This document shows, one piece after another, positions 9,066 to 16,942 of a stretch of 64,000 nt of DNA (positions are counted from its first letter, which is position 1; each line of letters opens with the position of its first letter). The stretch lies in NCBI RefSeq assembly GCF_024349785.1, contig NZ_AP018817.1, positions 1,023,501 to 1,087,500 of the forward strand, given 5' to 3'. Under the pieces are notes generated by a model, which was given only the letters and a program-made list of their open reading frames with translations, was not told the DNA's origin and made no database searches. Made by a program: the position numbers and the translations under genes. This DNA is from Sphingomonas bisphenolicum (GTDB lineage Bacteria; Pseudomonadota; Alphaproteobacteria; Sphingomonadales; Sphingomonadaceae).

Positions 9066-10049
9066 ATGGGCCATTGTACGGAATGCGGAGCTCAGGTTCG
9101 CGACACTGACAAGTTTTGTGGTGAATGCGGGAAGGCGGTAGGATCTACAATTGTTACCGGAGCGCATGATCGTCTTTCCGATCAAAGCGGAATAGCCACG
9201 CTAATGGGAATGGCGCAGACAGCGGAGTTGGGGGCAAACAACGCAGAGGCACTGGATTATTACAATCGTGTCCTAGAGATTGATCCTACTATAGCTGATG
9301 CTTGGATCGGGAAAGGGCGAGCGGCGTCGTGGCAATCGACCTTAATAAATTTCCGAGTGTCAGAAGGCTTGATTGCGTTTCGACATGCCATTTCCAACGC
9401 TGGAGAACGGCGAGAAGCCATTATTGCCGAGGTTACTGGCGAACTGAATAAGATCGTCACAGCCCTCTACCGCATGGCGCGCAACCACATGGAGGAATTT
9501 GCGGCGCTTGATCACACGTGGCCTTCTTATCTGAATCAAGTCGCTCAAATGTTAGATGCTTTGGAGCAGGCTGAAAAATGGGACCCTCAAAATAAAGTTA
9601 TACTAGAAAATATCGTTCACCTTACGAAGGACAATATCGAAGGATACAAATATTGGGATTCTATCAATCGCGTTTCAGGTGTTCATGGAATAACTCCAGA
9701 ATATGAAAAGACGCTGCGCGGAATGATGGAAGCCGCAGTTACGGCTTTACGTGATATGGACGAGACTTATGTGGCTCCCGCCGTCGAAAAGAAGCAAGCC
9801 GATGCCTGTTTCGTTGTTACAGCGACAATGGGAGATTTCAGTCATCCCGACGTAACGCTTCTCCGCCAATTTCGCGATGAGTGGATAGTCGAAAAGCCGG
9901 GCGGCCGACGCTTTGTACGATTGTATTATCGAATAGGCCCTGGGTTGGCGGCTTGGATCGAGGGGAAGCCCAGCCGACGACGTCTCGCGTATAGGCTTAT
10001 TGTCAGACCGGCGGTCCGCTTTGCCATGCGTATGAAGGATCCTCAATAA
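9066..10049 (+). CDS. Zinc-ribbon / TPR protein with C-terminal CFI-box domain
   Basis: The chain has 327 residues. Residues 4-21 form a zinc ribbon (Cys4, Cys7, Cys18, Cys21). A TPR-like helical region follows, with ALDYYNRVLEIDPTIADAWIGKG near 61-83. The last ~85 residues match the CFI-box C-terminal domain: CFVVTATMGDFSHPDVTLLRQFRD, then a RFVRLYYRIGPGLAAWI block and a basic end. This terminal domain is found attached to many unrelated N-terminal regions, and its biochemical role is not established. Codon usage is AT-richer than in the neighbouring genes, suggesting separate acquisition. ATG follows GGGGTGATTTT. Confidence 0.6.
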   Translation: MGHCTECGAQVRDTDKFCGECGKAVGSTIVTGAHDRLSDQSGIATLMGMAQTAELGANNAEALDYYNRVLEIDPTIADAWIGKGRAASWQSTLINFRVSEGLIAFRHAISNAGERREAIIAEVTGELNKIVTALYRMARNHMEEFAALDHTWPSYLNQVAQMLDALEQAEKWDPQNKVILENIVHLTKDNIEGYKYWDSINRVSGVHGITPEYEKTLRGMMEAAVTALRDMDETYVAPAVEKKQADACFVVTATMGDFSHPDVTLLRQFRDEWIVEKPGGRRFVRLYYRIGPGLAAWIEGKPSRRRLAYRLIVRPAVRFAMRMKDPQ

Positions 10050-10248
10050 CCAGGGACCCGGTCGAAAAAAGCCAAGCATGAGTTTTTCTGATCATTCTTC
10101 GCAGGCATTGAGTTCGTGCCGCTGCCAGCGTTAGCGACGCCGGATCGGGAAATTCAGTCAGTTGATTATTGCAGACAAATTCGTGACGATGGTTGTTCGT
10201 TTGCAGGTGCCAGCCATAAGGTAACCTTTAGTTTTGGAAGAACGACAC

Positions 10249-10575
10249 ATGTTGCCGCTTCGACGTTCTGGACTAGCGGCAATCGGAGCTGCAATTGTGG
10301 CACACTTACTTTCCGCGCCTTGCGCCTTTGGCCATCCAGGAGGCCTGAACGCTGAAGGCTGTCATAACGACCGGAAAAATGGCGGATACCATTGCCACCG
10401 AACGAGTTCCAGCGGCGCTCCCGCTCCCAGGCGGCAAGCCGGCACGGGCAGCGGCGGCGGAGCGTTCGCAAACTGTTCCGCCGCAAGGGCTGCGGGTGCC
10501 GCGCCGGTACGGGTAGGCGATCCTGGGTACGGGCGGCACTTGGATCGCGACGGTGACGGGATTGGGTGCGAGTAA
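10249..10575 (+). CDS. Secreted YHYH-motif and Excalibur-domain protein
   Basis: The protein has 108 residues. A signal peptide (residues 1 to about 28) is followed by HPGGLNAEGCHNDRKNGGYHCH, a His/Cys motif resembling the metal-binding YHYH class. The C-terminus is an Excalibur domain with the loop DRDGDGIGCE, predicted to bind calcium outside the cytoplasm. ATG 10249 is chosen over the upstream TTG because GGAAG sits eight bases before it. Its Excalibur segment closely resembles that of the gene at 11094-11561, so the two are probably related by duplication. Confidence 0.65.
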   Translation: MLPLRRSGLAAIGAAIVAHLLSAPCAFGHPGGLNAEGCHNDRKNGGYHCHRTSSSGAPAPRRQAGTGSGGGAFANCSAARAAGAAPVRVGDPGYGRHLDRDGDGIGCE

Positions 10576-10598
10576 TCGCCACCAACCCCGTCAATTTG

Positions 10599-10895
10599 TC
10601 AATTTCCGTTTATAACCTTCGCCCGCTCAGCAGGGGTCAGCGCTTCAGCGTTGATGTCAGAGTCGTCAATTGCCTCTTCCTTGGCGTCGCCGGCCTCTCG
10701 GGCGGCGTCAGCCTTCGCCTGCATCAGGTCCTCGGCTGTGCCGCTCATGTTGTCGGCCATGGCGTCCATCTTGTCGGCCTTGTTCTCGGCCGCTTCTTGC
10801 ACCTGCTCGCCTAGCTTGTCGTCGCCCTTGCCGCCGCAAGCCGCCAGCGCCAGGCTCAAACCGATCGCCGCTTCTATTGTGAATGTGCGCTTCAT
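10599..10895 (-). CDS. Small Ala/Asp/Lys-rich lipoprotein
   Basis: The 98-residue protein has a lipobox: MKRTFTIEAAIGLSLALAAC, with Cys20 the likely lipidated residue. The mature part is a charged, heptad-rich helix full of Ala, Asp, Glu and Lys. No catalytic motif is visible. ATG at 10895 has a clear Shine-Dalgarno (GGGAGAG). The protein is probably membrane-anchored and coiled-coil, of unknown role. Confidence 0.6.
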   Translation of the reverse strand: MKRTFTIEAAIGLSLALAACGGKGDDKLGEQVQEAAENKADKMDAMADNMSGTAEDLMQAKADAAREAGDAKEEAIDDSDINAEALTPAERAKVINGN

Positions 10896-11093
10896 TCCGT
10901 CTCTCCCTGTCGTGAGAGGGAATAACGGCCAGGGGCAGACTTGGCTCCCCCGCCTACTGCTAACGGTCAACGGCTCAGCCGCCTGCCAATGCTGCCACTG
11001 GTCTGGCACGCCCATACCACGGCTCGGCATCCCTATGGGGGCGATGGCCATGAGGCTGCGGCAGGAGGACGGCCAACGGGCGGAAACGAATAG

Positions 11094-11561
11094 TCAGCGC
11101 TGCCAGCGATAAGGCTCGCACGCGATGCCGTCACCATCGCCGTCCATGTGGGGTCCGTATCCTGGCTGTCCAGCGTACAGCGGCGCAGCACCTGCGGCCC
11201 GCGCCTGGGCGCAGTTGCGGTACGACCATCCGCTTGCGGCGGGCAGTGGCCGGGCGCGGGGCGTAGTTACCGTCGCAACGCTGCCTGACCCCGGTTGTTG
11301 CGCATCAAGCTCGGCGGCGGACATCAGCGGCGCGGGCGTGTACGGCACGGTATCGGCCGTCATCACCTGCTCGACAGCTGAGCGATCGTCGGAGGGGGCT
11401 TCATTACCCATGTAGATTGAGCCAGCGCCAACCGCCGCGCAAATCAACAATCCTGCCAGAGCTTGCGCCACAAACCTCTCCTGCCGACGCTTGCGGCGCT
11501 GGGCTGCGTAATAGCTGCCGGGGCGAACAGGTACGGCGCGGAAGGGCTTCTTAAAAGTCAT
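11094..11561 (-). CDS. Membrane-anchored Excalibur calcium-binding domain protein
   Basis: The protein has 155 residues. The first ~30 residues are basic and cytoplasmic, residues ~31-51 form one transmembrane helix, and a Pro/Thr/Ala-rich linker follows. The last 40 residues are an Excalibur domain (NCAQARAAGAAPLYAGQPGY, then DGDGDGIACE) placed outside the membrane. The fold is known from calcium-binding surface proteins. The domain is nearly the same as in the gene at 10249-10575, but on the opposite strand. Confidence 0.65.
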   Translation of the reverse strand: MTFKKPFRAVPVRPGSYYAAQRRKRRQERFVAQALAGLLICAAVGAGSIYMGNEAPSDDRSAVEQVMTADTVPYTPAPLMSAAELDAQQPGSGSVATVTTPRARPLPAASGWSYRNCAQARAAGAAPLYAGQPGYGPHMDGDGDGIACEPYRWQR

Positions 11562-11609
11562 GGGGCGGCATCGTGCCGCCCCAGTGTAAAGGATTGGTTG
11601 CCAACCGCG

Positions 11610-12107
11610 TCAGGCTGGCTCGGCTTCAACCTTTGGCTTCGGCTTCCGTCCACGCGGCGCGGGCGCTTTTCCGGTCTGTTCAGCAGGGATGGCCGAAGCC
11701 GCCTTGGGTTTCCTGCCCAGCCCGATCTTGACTGCCAGGTCCTTGCGCTGCTGGGCGTAGTTCGGCGCGGTCATAGGATAGTCAGCAGCAAGGCCCCACT
11801 TGGCCCGGTACTCGTCCGGCGTCATCTGGTAGGCCGTCTTTAGATGCCGCTTCAGCATCTTGAGCTTCTTCCCGTCCTCCAGGCAGACGATATAGTCTGG
11901 CTTGACCGACGCGCGAATGGAGACGGCAGGCTCCTGCTTGGGCGCTTCAGGTTCGGCAGGCGTGCCAAGGCCGGACAGTGCGGCGTGGACGTTCGCGATC
12001 AGGCCTGCAACGTCACCGACGCTGACCGAGTTGTTCGACACGTGCGCTGCGACAATGTCGGCAGTCAAAGCGATGAGGGTGTCTTGCGATATAGCTTCTG
12101 TGGACAT
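11610..12107 (-). CDS. MucR/Ros-family transcriptional regulator
   Basis: The 165-residue protein belongs to the Ros/MucR zinc-finger DNA-binding family of alphaproteobacteria. Diagnostic segments are SIRASVKPDYIVCLEDGKKL, MLKRHLKTAYQMTPDEYRAKWGL and DYPMTAPNYAQQR. The C-terminus is a basic Pro/Lys tail. The usual Cys2His2 set is reduced: one Cys and the His of KRHLK are visible, as in zinc-independent members. These proteins act as nucleoid-associated repressors on AT-rich targets. An island copy may silence cargo or target chromosomal genes; that part is inference. Start ATG 12107. Confidence 0.85.
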   Translation of the reverse strand: MSTEAISQDTLIALTADIVAAHVSNNSVSVGDVAGLIANVHAALSGLGTPAEPEAPKQEPAVSIRASVKPDYIVCLEDGKKLKMLKRHLKTAYQMTPDEYRAKWGLAADYPMTAPNYAQQRKDLAVKIGLGRKPKAASAIPAEQTGKAPAPRGRKPKPKVEAEPA

Positions 12108-12210
12108 GCGACCTGTCTCTCTATTTGGGAAAAGGGATTTTTGATTGGCTTGGATTGCTTGATGCAGGGCGCACATAGCATGGACCACGCGGAAAGGCGA
12201 CCGCCGTACT

Positions 12211-12405
12211 TTAGGACAAGCGGTCAGGCGGCGAAAGTTTGGTCAGGCAGCTCGCGATCTTCTTCCACATCGCGACACCGTCTGCGTCGCCTGCCCGCTT
12301 CATCTCCTCGACACGCGCGGCGGCAACAGAGGCAGCGCGCTCCCCATGCTGACGCAGCAGCATGGAAGCAGCGCCCCACGGCACCTGATCCAGGGTTAGC
12401 GTCAC
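12211..12405 (-). CDS. Small protein similar to sphingomonad DUF6961-type proteins
   Basis: The 64-residue protein starts at GTG 12405, overlapping the stop of the upstream gene (GTGA). The pattern PWGAASMLLRQHGERAASVA, then an AGDADGVAMWKKIA helix, resembles short DUF6961-like proteins that I recall from sphingomonads. It is all-helical and probably cytoplasmic. The function is unknown and the family match is tentative. Confidence 0.5.
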   Translation of the reverse strand: MTLTLDQVPWGAASMLLRQHGERAASVAAARVEEMKRAGDADGVAMWKKIASCLTKLSPPDRLS

Positions 12406-12602
12406 GCGGGAGTGATCCTGTCTACCGCTACCACGTCGTGGCCCTGACGGGCACCCTCGACGCGCGCCTTGCGGCCCAGCAGACGGTCATGGCGGCCTAG
12501 GGCAAGCAGCCGCCACTGCCCGCCGTCTGGCATCTGTAGGATCAGCTGGCGGCCGTCGAGCAGCAGCAAGCCTTCAAGGGTGATGGGGCGTTCGCGGGGC
12601 AT
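12402..12602 (-). CDS. DUF5818-like small beta-barrel protein
   Basis: The 66-residue protein shows the pattern ITLEGLLLLDGRQLILQMPD, then GGQWRLLAL, LLGRKARVEGARQGHDVVAV. This fits the short OB-like DUF5818 proteins common in sphingomonads, whose function is not known. It is coupled to the 64-residue gene after it by a four-base GTGA overlap. Its start is ten bases from the 129-bp repeat at 12612. Confidence 0.55.
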   Translation of the reverse strand: MPRERPITLEGLLLLDGRQLILQMPDGGQWRLLALGRHDRLLGRKARVEGARQGHDVVAVDRITPA

Positions 12603-12611
12603 GGGTTGACG

Positions 12612-12740
12612 GGCCTGTTACGTTGTTACGTTAGGTCAGGAGATCGAAGCACGTCTGTAAACATAGGCGGCTCCCTCATAACCTGATCTCCTCATTAAAA
12701 TCGAATGTCGATAGGGGGTATTAATGTAACAACGTAACAG
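12612..12740. repeat. 129-bp nested palindromic repeat, copy 1
   Basis: The outer arms are CTGTTACGTTGTTAC (from 12615) and GTAACAACGTAACAG (12726-12740), a perfect 15-base inverted pair. Inside are CAGGAGATCGA and its partner GATCTCCTC, then TCATTAAAATCGAATGTCGA. The same blocks in the same order and spacing occur at 16942-17070, also 129 bp. The middle 40 bases differ between the copies. It lies between the DUF5818 gene and the ParA gene and may also carry their promoters. Confidence 0.8.
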
Positions 12741-12969
12741 AGAGCCGGGGTGGGGCATTTTTGGAATAGCTGGTTTGCGCCAATAAGCCACTCGGCTCGG
12801 CAGCGTCCCATCTCGAAAGCCGACGTTCGCACTGGTGCCAACGTCAGTTTGCATGCGTTCGCAATCGGCGCTCAACAAAGAAAAATTGAACAGTTAAGGC
12901 GCAACATTAGGTGAGCACCTTGCCATAAGCATCTCATTCGATATGCATACACCCAGAGAGGGGATGAGC

Positions 12970-14073
12970 GTGAAGCCGAACATCATAACAATATTTAATA
13001 ACAAGGGTGGCGTCGGAAAAACGACATTGACCTATCACCTCGCCCATGCCCTCGGCGAAATTGGGCAAAAAGTTTTACTCATAGACCTCGACCCCCAATG
13101 CAATCTCACAATTGTGTCGACTGAAATGGAAAACATCCATGAAGTCTGGGCGGCTGAGGATCCCTTCATTGAGGATTTCCAAGCTGCCCGCACAGCTATG
13201 GGAGATGCGACGTTCGCGGCCATGATTGGTACGCCGCGCTCAATCCACTTTCTTTTAAAGCCAACCGAGGATGGCACCGCTGACCTTGATAATTTGCCAC
13301 CACCGTTGAAGCTCGCGCGGAATGTCGATCTGATTCCTGGGCGCCTGACCTTACATCTCTTTGAAGCCAAGATCGGCGAGCGATGGAGCGGCATCTATCA
13401 AGGGGATCCCCTTGCGATCCGCACTGCCACGCACGTTCGGACGATGGCTTACGAATACGCGGAGCGGGAGGGCTATGACCTCGTTATATTCGACACATCC
13501 CCAAGCTTAGGGGCTCTCAACAGGCATCTTCTTTCATTAGCGGATGGTTTTATCATCCCCTGTTCTCCTGATCTTTTCTCAGTGTACGGCATCAGAAATA
13601 TCGGTGACGCACTTCGTACTTGGCGAAAGCAGTTTGAAAGCATTTTCCATTTCATATCGGATCAGAAGCGTTCAAGCTTTCCACAGTCTTTTGTAAAGTT
13701 CATGGGTTTCACGCTCTACAATGCCAAACGGTACAGCAAGTATGAAAATGATCTAAATCTGGCAAAAGCTCACCAGAATTACGCTGTACAAATACCGGGA
13801 ACAATCCACAGCTCAATAGATCGCAGCAATATGATAGAATTTCCCAATGTAGCGGAGGCTTCTATAGGGGATAATGCGATAATCCACAGCCACAATACAT
13901 TCCCGAGCTTGTCGCAGAAGTATCATATGCCGATGTGGAAGTTACCAGATAGCGGAATTCTGGATGCCGAAGATAGAGGGACTGTCGCAGGAAATCAGAG
14001 TAAATTTCGCGATACCCAGGGCGCGTATCATCAGTTCGCGAGGGATTTCTTGAACCGAGTACAGTATCTGTGA
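12970..14073 (+). CDS. ParA-family AAA ATPase, partner of a RelA/SpoT-type synthetase
   Basis: This is a MinD/ParA-type ATPase of about 367 residues, with the deviant Walker A NNKGGVGKTT near the N-terminus, VLLIDLDPQ (Walker A') and LVIFDTSPSLG (Walker B). GTG 12970 is preferred because AGAGAGGGG sits six bases upstream and gives a typical family N-terminus; ATG 12943 and 12964 are alternatives. No parB-like gene or centromere repeat follows. Instead the stop overlaps the next start (GTGA at 14070), coupling it to an alarmone synthetase. Codon usage is AT-rich compared with its neighbours. A role as sensor or regulator of the synthetase, rather than in DNA partition, is my inference. Confidence 0.8.
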   Translation: MKPNIITIFNNKGGVGKTTLTYHLAHALGEIGQKVLLIDLDPQCNLTIVSTEMENIHEVWAAEDPFIEDFQAARTAMGDATFAAMIGTPRSIHFLLKPTEDGTADLDNLPPPLKLARNVDLIPGRLTLHLFEAKIGERWSGIYQGDPLAIRTATHVRTMAYEYAEREGYDLVIFDTSPSLGALNRHLLSLADGFIIPCSPDLFSVYGIRNIGDALRTWRKQFESIFHFISDQKRSSFPQSFVKFMGFTLYNAKRYSKYENDLNLAKAHQNYAVQIPGTIHSSIDRSNMIEFPNVAEASIGDNAIIHSHNTFPSLSQKYHMPMWKLPDSGILDAEDRGTVAGNQSKFRDTQGAYHQFARDFLNRVQYL

Positions 14074-14789
14074 CCGCTCCTCTTTCGCCTGGTGAGGAGG
14101 GCAATCCTGCAGATATCGCTAATGAGGATGAGGATTCCTTGGTTCGATACGATGCAATGACCCACGAGCTGAAGATTTTTATGGATGGTGTACTCCACTA
14201 CTTGGGAGATCACCCGGATCTTCGCGTTGACGGCAATCAGATCGTACACTCCTATAAAAGCCGCCTTAAAGACCGGGAGCATCTAAGGGAAAAGCTGAAA
14301 CGTAAACGATCTGAAGGTCGGCCGATATCAACAGAAGATTTATTTTCCAGAGTGACTGATCTTGCCGGAGTTAGAATAATTCATCTTTTTCAGGAGCATT
14401 TTGGTCATATTGATAGCCTAGTCAGGCGCAAGGTGGAAGCTGGCGACTGGGTACTTGGAGAAAGAGCAACGGCCTACACTTGGGACCCTGAAGCTGCTGA
14501 ATTTTTTAAAGGTTTTGATTTAGAAGTCGTTCAGAAGCCGACGGCATATACGAGTGTGCATTATCTTGTGCGCCCCCGAGCAGATTCTCCACTCTGCTGT
14601 GAAGTTCAGGTAAGAACGTTGTTTGAAGAGATCTGGGGAGAAGTTGACCATCAAATCAATTACCCAGTCCCTACAGAAAATCTTGCTTGCAAGGAGCAGA
14701 TAAAGGTTCTTTCGAAAATAGTTGGAGCCGGAAGTCGTCTCTTAGACTCACTGCATCGAGTTCATCGCTCTTTGGAAGCGGGCAATTGA
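14070..14789 (+). CDS. RelA/SpoT-type (p)ppGpp synthetase domain protein (small alarmone synthetase or toxSAS-like)
   Basis: The protein has 239 residues and starts at a GTG that overlaps the ParA stop. The synthetase signature is complete: Ser/Lys/Arg in HSYKSRLKDREHLREK (60-75), Asp97 and Arg102 in TDLAGVRI, YTSVH (160-164), and Glu178, Gln180, Arg182 in CEVQVRT, then IWGEVDHQINYP. There is no HD hydrolase, TGS or ACT domain, so it is a stand-alone synthetase. Such domains transfer pyrophosphate from ATP to GTP/GDP, or in toxic variants to ATP or tRNA ends. All catalytic residues are present, so an active enzyme is predicted. Pairing with a ParA ATPase is unusual to my knowledge. Confidence 0.85.
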   Translation: MTAPLSPGEEGNPADIANEDEDSLVRYDAMTHELKIFMDGVLHYLGDHPDLRVDGNQIVHSYKSRLKDREHLREKLKRKRSEGRPISTEDLFSRVTDLAGVRIIHLFQEHFGHIDSLVRRKVEAGDWVLGERATAYTWDPEAAEFFKGFDLEVVQKPTAYTSVHYLVRPRADSPLCCEVQVRTLFEEIWGEVDHQINYPVPTENLACKEQIKVLSKIVGAGSRLLDSLHRVHRSLEAGN

Positions 14790-14899
14790 ATGCCGCAAAT
14801 TAGTGGTCCGCTTATTGAGCTTCGTCAACCATTACCTGACATTCCGCTACCGGCCAATTCCGCTAGTGGGACCTAACCACCGGAGTGATGCCGCTTTTC

Positions 14900-14932
14900 G
14901 ACACCCGGTAACAAAGTAGCAGCGTAGCTAAT
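14900..14932. repeat. Degenerate half copy of the 129-bp repeat
   Basis: The stretch GGTAACAAAGTAGCAGCGTA (from 14907), running on to GC, corresponds to the right arm of the repeat at 16942-17070 (GGTAATAACGTAGCAACGTA) with few changes. A TCGA lies just before it, as in the full copies. The left half is missing. It lies about 110 bases after the alarmone synthetase gene. Confidence 0.5.
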
Positions 14933-15013
14933 AACTGCCCCATGCCCCCGAAGCATCGCCCCCGAAGCATCGCCCCCGCCTGAACAACCCTTGGCCCCGC
15001 GCGTCCCCTTGCC

Positions 15014-15358
15014 ATGCCCAATCCCACCGTTATCGACATTCCCCACAACCTCGGCCGCGAAGAGGCCCGCCGCCGCATGGCGAAGGGCGTTGGCAAGCTC
15101 GCCTCTCACATCCCTGGCGGCGCGGCCACCGTGACGCACTCCTGGCCCAGCACCGACCGCTTGGCGCTGACCGTGGCCACCATGGGCGTGGAGGTGCCCT
15201 GCACGGTGGACGCGGAAGAAGAGCGACTGCGCGTCACGCTGGAGCTGCCCGGCATGCTCCGCTTGATGGCGGGGCCGATAGCCGCGATCGTCAAATCACA
15301 AGGCGAGCGGCTGATGCTGAGCGACGGGACGGCAAAGGCCAGCCGACTGCAGAGTTAA
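15014..15358 (+). CDS. Polyhydroxyalkanoic acid system family protein
   Basis: The 114-residue protein has the family features: IDIPHNLGREEARRRMAKGV at the start, IPGGAATVTHSW, DRLALTVATMGVEVPCTVD and the LPGMLRLMAGPIAAIVKSQG end. Members are small granule-associated or protein-stabilising factors found near polyhydroxyalkanoate genes; their exact role is unsettled. No PHA synthase is nearby, so it stands alone here. High GC suggests a chromosomal sphingomonad origin. Confidence 0.75.
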   Translation: MPNPTVIDIPHNLGREEARRRMAKGVGKLASHIPGGAATVTHSWPSTDRLALTVATMGVEVPCTVDAEEERLRVTLELPGMLRLMAGPIAAIVKSQGERLMLSDGTAKASRLQS

Positions 15359-15387
15359 AGCGGGGCGCACATCCCCGCCCCCAAACG

Positions 15388-15612
15388 TCAGGCCCGTTTT
15401 CTCCTTGCGTAAAGCAGCGCCGCGACGATCGCCGCTGACCCGATGCCTACCGCCGCGCCCAGAACGCTGACGGGTCCGGGCGATGGCTCTCCCGTCCTGC
15501 CGTTATCGGCGTCCGTCGGCAGCGGATCGGCTTGCACGCTCTCGGCATGTGGCGCGGGGTGGGCTGGATAGGGCGGCGTGCTGCCGGGCGGAACTGCGGG
15601 CTTGTGGGTCAT
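15388..15612 (-). CDS. Small Pro-rich protein with one C-terminal transmembrane helix
   Basis: The 74-residue protein has a Pro/His/Asp-rich N-terminal half. Residues ~49-68 (SVLGAAVGIGSAAIVAALLY) form a transmembrane helix followed by RRKRA. The basic end suggests a C-terminal cytoplasmic anchor. No family is recognised. Confidence 0.5.
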   Translation of the reverse strand: MTHKPAVPPGSTPPYPAHPAPHAESVQADPLPTDADNGRTGEPSPGPVSVLGAAVGIGSAAIVAALLYARRKRA

Positions 15613-15699
15613 GATGCCTCTCTTGTTATGGAGAGGGTCAACGATCCGGAAAGCAGGCGGTTGCCAGCGTGTGTTTCAGGCGGTCGCTCCATGCGCGCG

Positions 15700-16350
15700 C
15701 TACATCACTGTCCCGGTCTCGGCGTTCATGTAAATCTTGTTGGCGGCGGTCATGCCTCCGCAATATGTAAAATAGACAGGCTCGTCACGCTGGTTCACCG
15801 ACTTAACCCAGCCGCCCTGCTCCTTAAAGTCCTCTGCGGTGCAACGGCCGCTGGCGATCAATTCCCGCGCTACCTTGGCGAACGTTGTGCGATACTGAGT
15901 GAAGTCGTCCGAGTCGGCGACGATGCTCTCGTCAGCGCTTGCCGTCTCGGCCGGGTCAGCCGGTCGCGCGACCGAAAGCTGGCTCTCCTTTACCCACTCA
16001 GCGAACTGCCCGTTCGTGATGCCATTGGCAGTGGTGCAGGCGGCATTGCCCTTGTCCACATACTGGCTCTCGCCGTTCTGGCACGAAGCGTCGTACGTCT
16101 TTGTGATCCTTACCCAGCCGTCCTTGGTTTGCATCGGTGTGGCTGCCTCCCGGAAAAACAGCCGTCCTACAATGCCGCACTCGTCGGAGGGACAGGAGTG
16201 GCGGTCTGCATATTGCGTAGTCACCCAAAGCTTGCCCGCGTCCGGCGTCGATTGCGTCGCTTCGGTCGACTCGACCGCTGTGTTGCTTTGCGGGGGCTGA
16301 CTGCAGCCAGCCAACAAGACGCTTGTAGCTAAAATCACAAATCCACGCAT
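15700..16350 (-). CDS. Lipoprotein with SH3-like N-terminal part
   Basis: The protein has 216 residues. MRGFVILATSVLLAGC is a lipoprotein signal with Cys16 lipidated. The mature part has a bacterial SH3-like stretch (VTTQYADRHSCPSDECGIVG, then GWVRITKTY). The C-terminal half has Cys/Trp positions (GRCTAEDFKEQGGWVKS) and a TYCGG motif. ATG 16350 follows GGAGAGCGGATA. It is probably in the cell envelope with a role unknown to me. The 31-residue membrane peptide at 16446 is likely in the same transcript. Confidence 0.6.
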   Translation of the reverse strand: MRGFVILATSVLLAGCSQPPQSNTAVESTEATQSTPDAGKLWVTTQYADRHSCPSDECGIVGRLFFREAATPMQTKDGWVRITKTYDASCQNGESQYVDKGNAACTTANGITNGQFAEWVKESQLSVARPADPAETASADESIVADSDDFTQYRTTFAKVARELIASGRCTAEDFKEQGGWVKSVNQRDEPVYFTYCGGMTAANKIYMNAETGTVM

Positions 16351-16445
16351 TATCCGCTCTCCCCGCTTTACATCAGCGTCGCCATAGGGGCTGTCCGCGT
16401 CAACCAGGCTGGCCAAGATTTCGGTTGCAGCCGGGTAATATCGCC

Positions 16446-16541
16446 CTACTTCGCCCGCCCTTTGACCGCGCGCCAAAGCGTGGCCACGCTAGTCAGCACT
16501 GCCGCCACTCCAAGAAGAAACGATCCGTCGATTATCACCAT
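16446..16541 (-). CDS. 31-residue single-pass membrane microprotein
   Basis: MVIIDGSFLLGVAAVLTSVA begins a 31-residue reading frame ending WRAVKGRAK: one hydrophobic helix with a basic end. A strong Shine-Dalgarno (AAGGAG) lies seven bases before the ATG at 16541. It precedes the lipoprotein gene on the same strand. No family is recognised; the ribosome site and composition are the only evidence. Confidence 0.45.
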   Translation of the reverse strand: MVIIDGSFLLGVAAVLTSVATLWRAVKGRAK

Positions 16542-16606
16542 TGCCGACTCCTTTCTTGTCCTGCATGTTCGCTATATGTTCTCATGTAGGAAAGAGTGAT
16601 TCTGCG

Positions 16607-16942
16607 ATGTGCGTTTCGATTCGTCCCATTCCAGATAGCGTGCGGCTGAGGGTCGCTGGCGACGTGGAGACGGTGCTGACCGTGCCGTACGAGACCGACG
16701 AGCGTTTCTTGGTCGGTCTTAGTGACGGCACACTGTTGCTGGGCTGGTACGACGACGACATGCGGTGTCGATGGGAAGTGGCGCGCGACGGAGCGGGTAT
16801 CGTCCGCTTCGACGGCGATCTGGCCCGCGTGGAATGGAGGGTCGAGTGGGTGACGGTTGCGACCTTCGATCCGCGCGTTGTCGAGCCTGACGTTCCTCCA
16901 GCGCTGCCACTGTTTCCAGACCTGGACCGGTGGGCGGCTTAG
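16607..16942 (+). CDS. Hypothetical protein, beta-rich
   Basis: The 111-residue protein starts at ATG 16607 (MCVSIRPIPDSVRLRV), which follows AGGAAAGAG. It alternates hydrophobic and acidic residues (FLVGLSDGTLLLGWYDDD; ARVEWRVEWVTVATFDP), as in a beta-sheet protein. No motif or family is recognised. Its last codon abuts copy 2 of the 129-bp repeat. Confidence 0.5.
   Translation: MCVSIRPIPDSVRLRVAGDVETVLTVPYETDERFLVGLSDGTLLLGWYDDDMRCRWEVARDGAGIVRFDGDLARVEWRVEWVTVATFDPRVVEPDVPPALPLFPDLDRWAA

Noticed and set aside
12970..14073. Plasmid-type partition locus
   Set aside because: A ParA-like ATPase is present but no ParB-like gene or centromere repeat; the partner is an alarmone synthetase.
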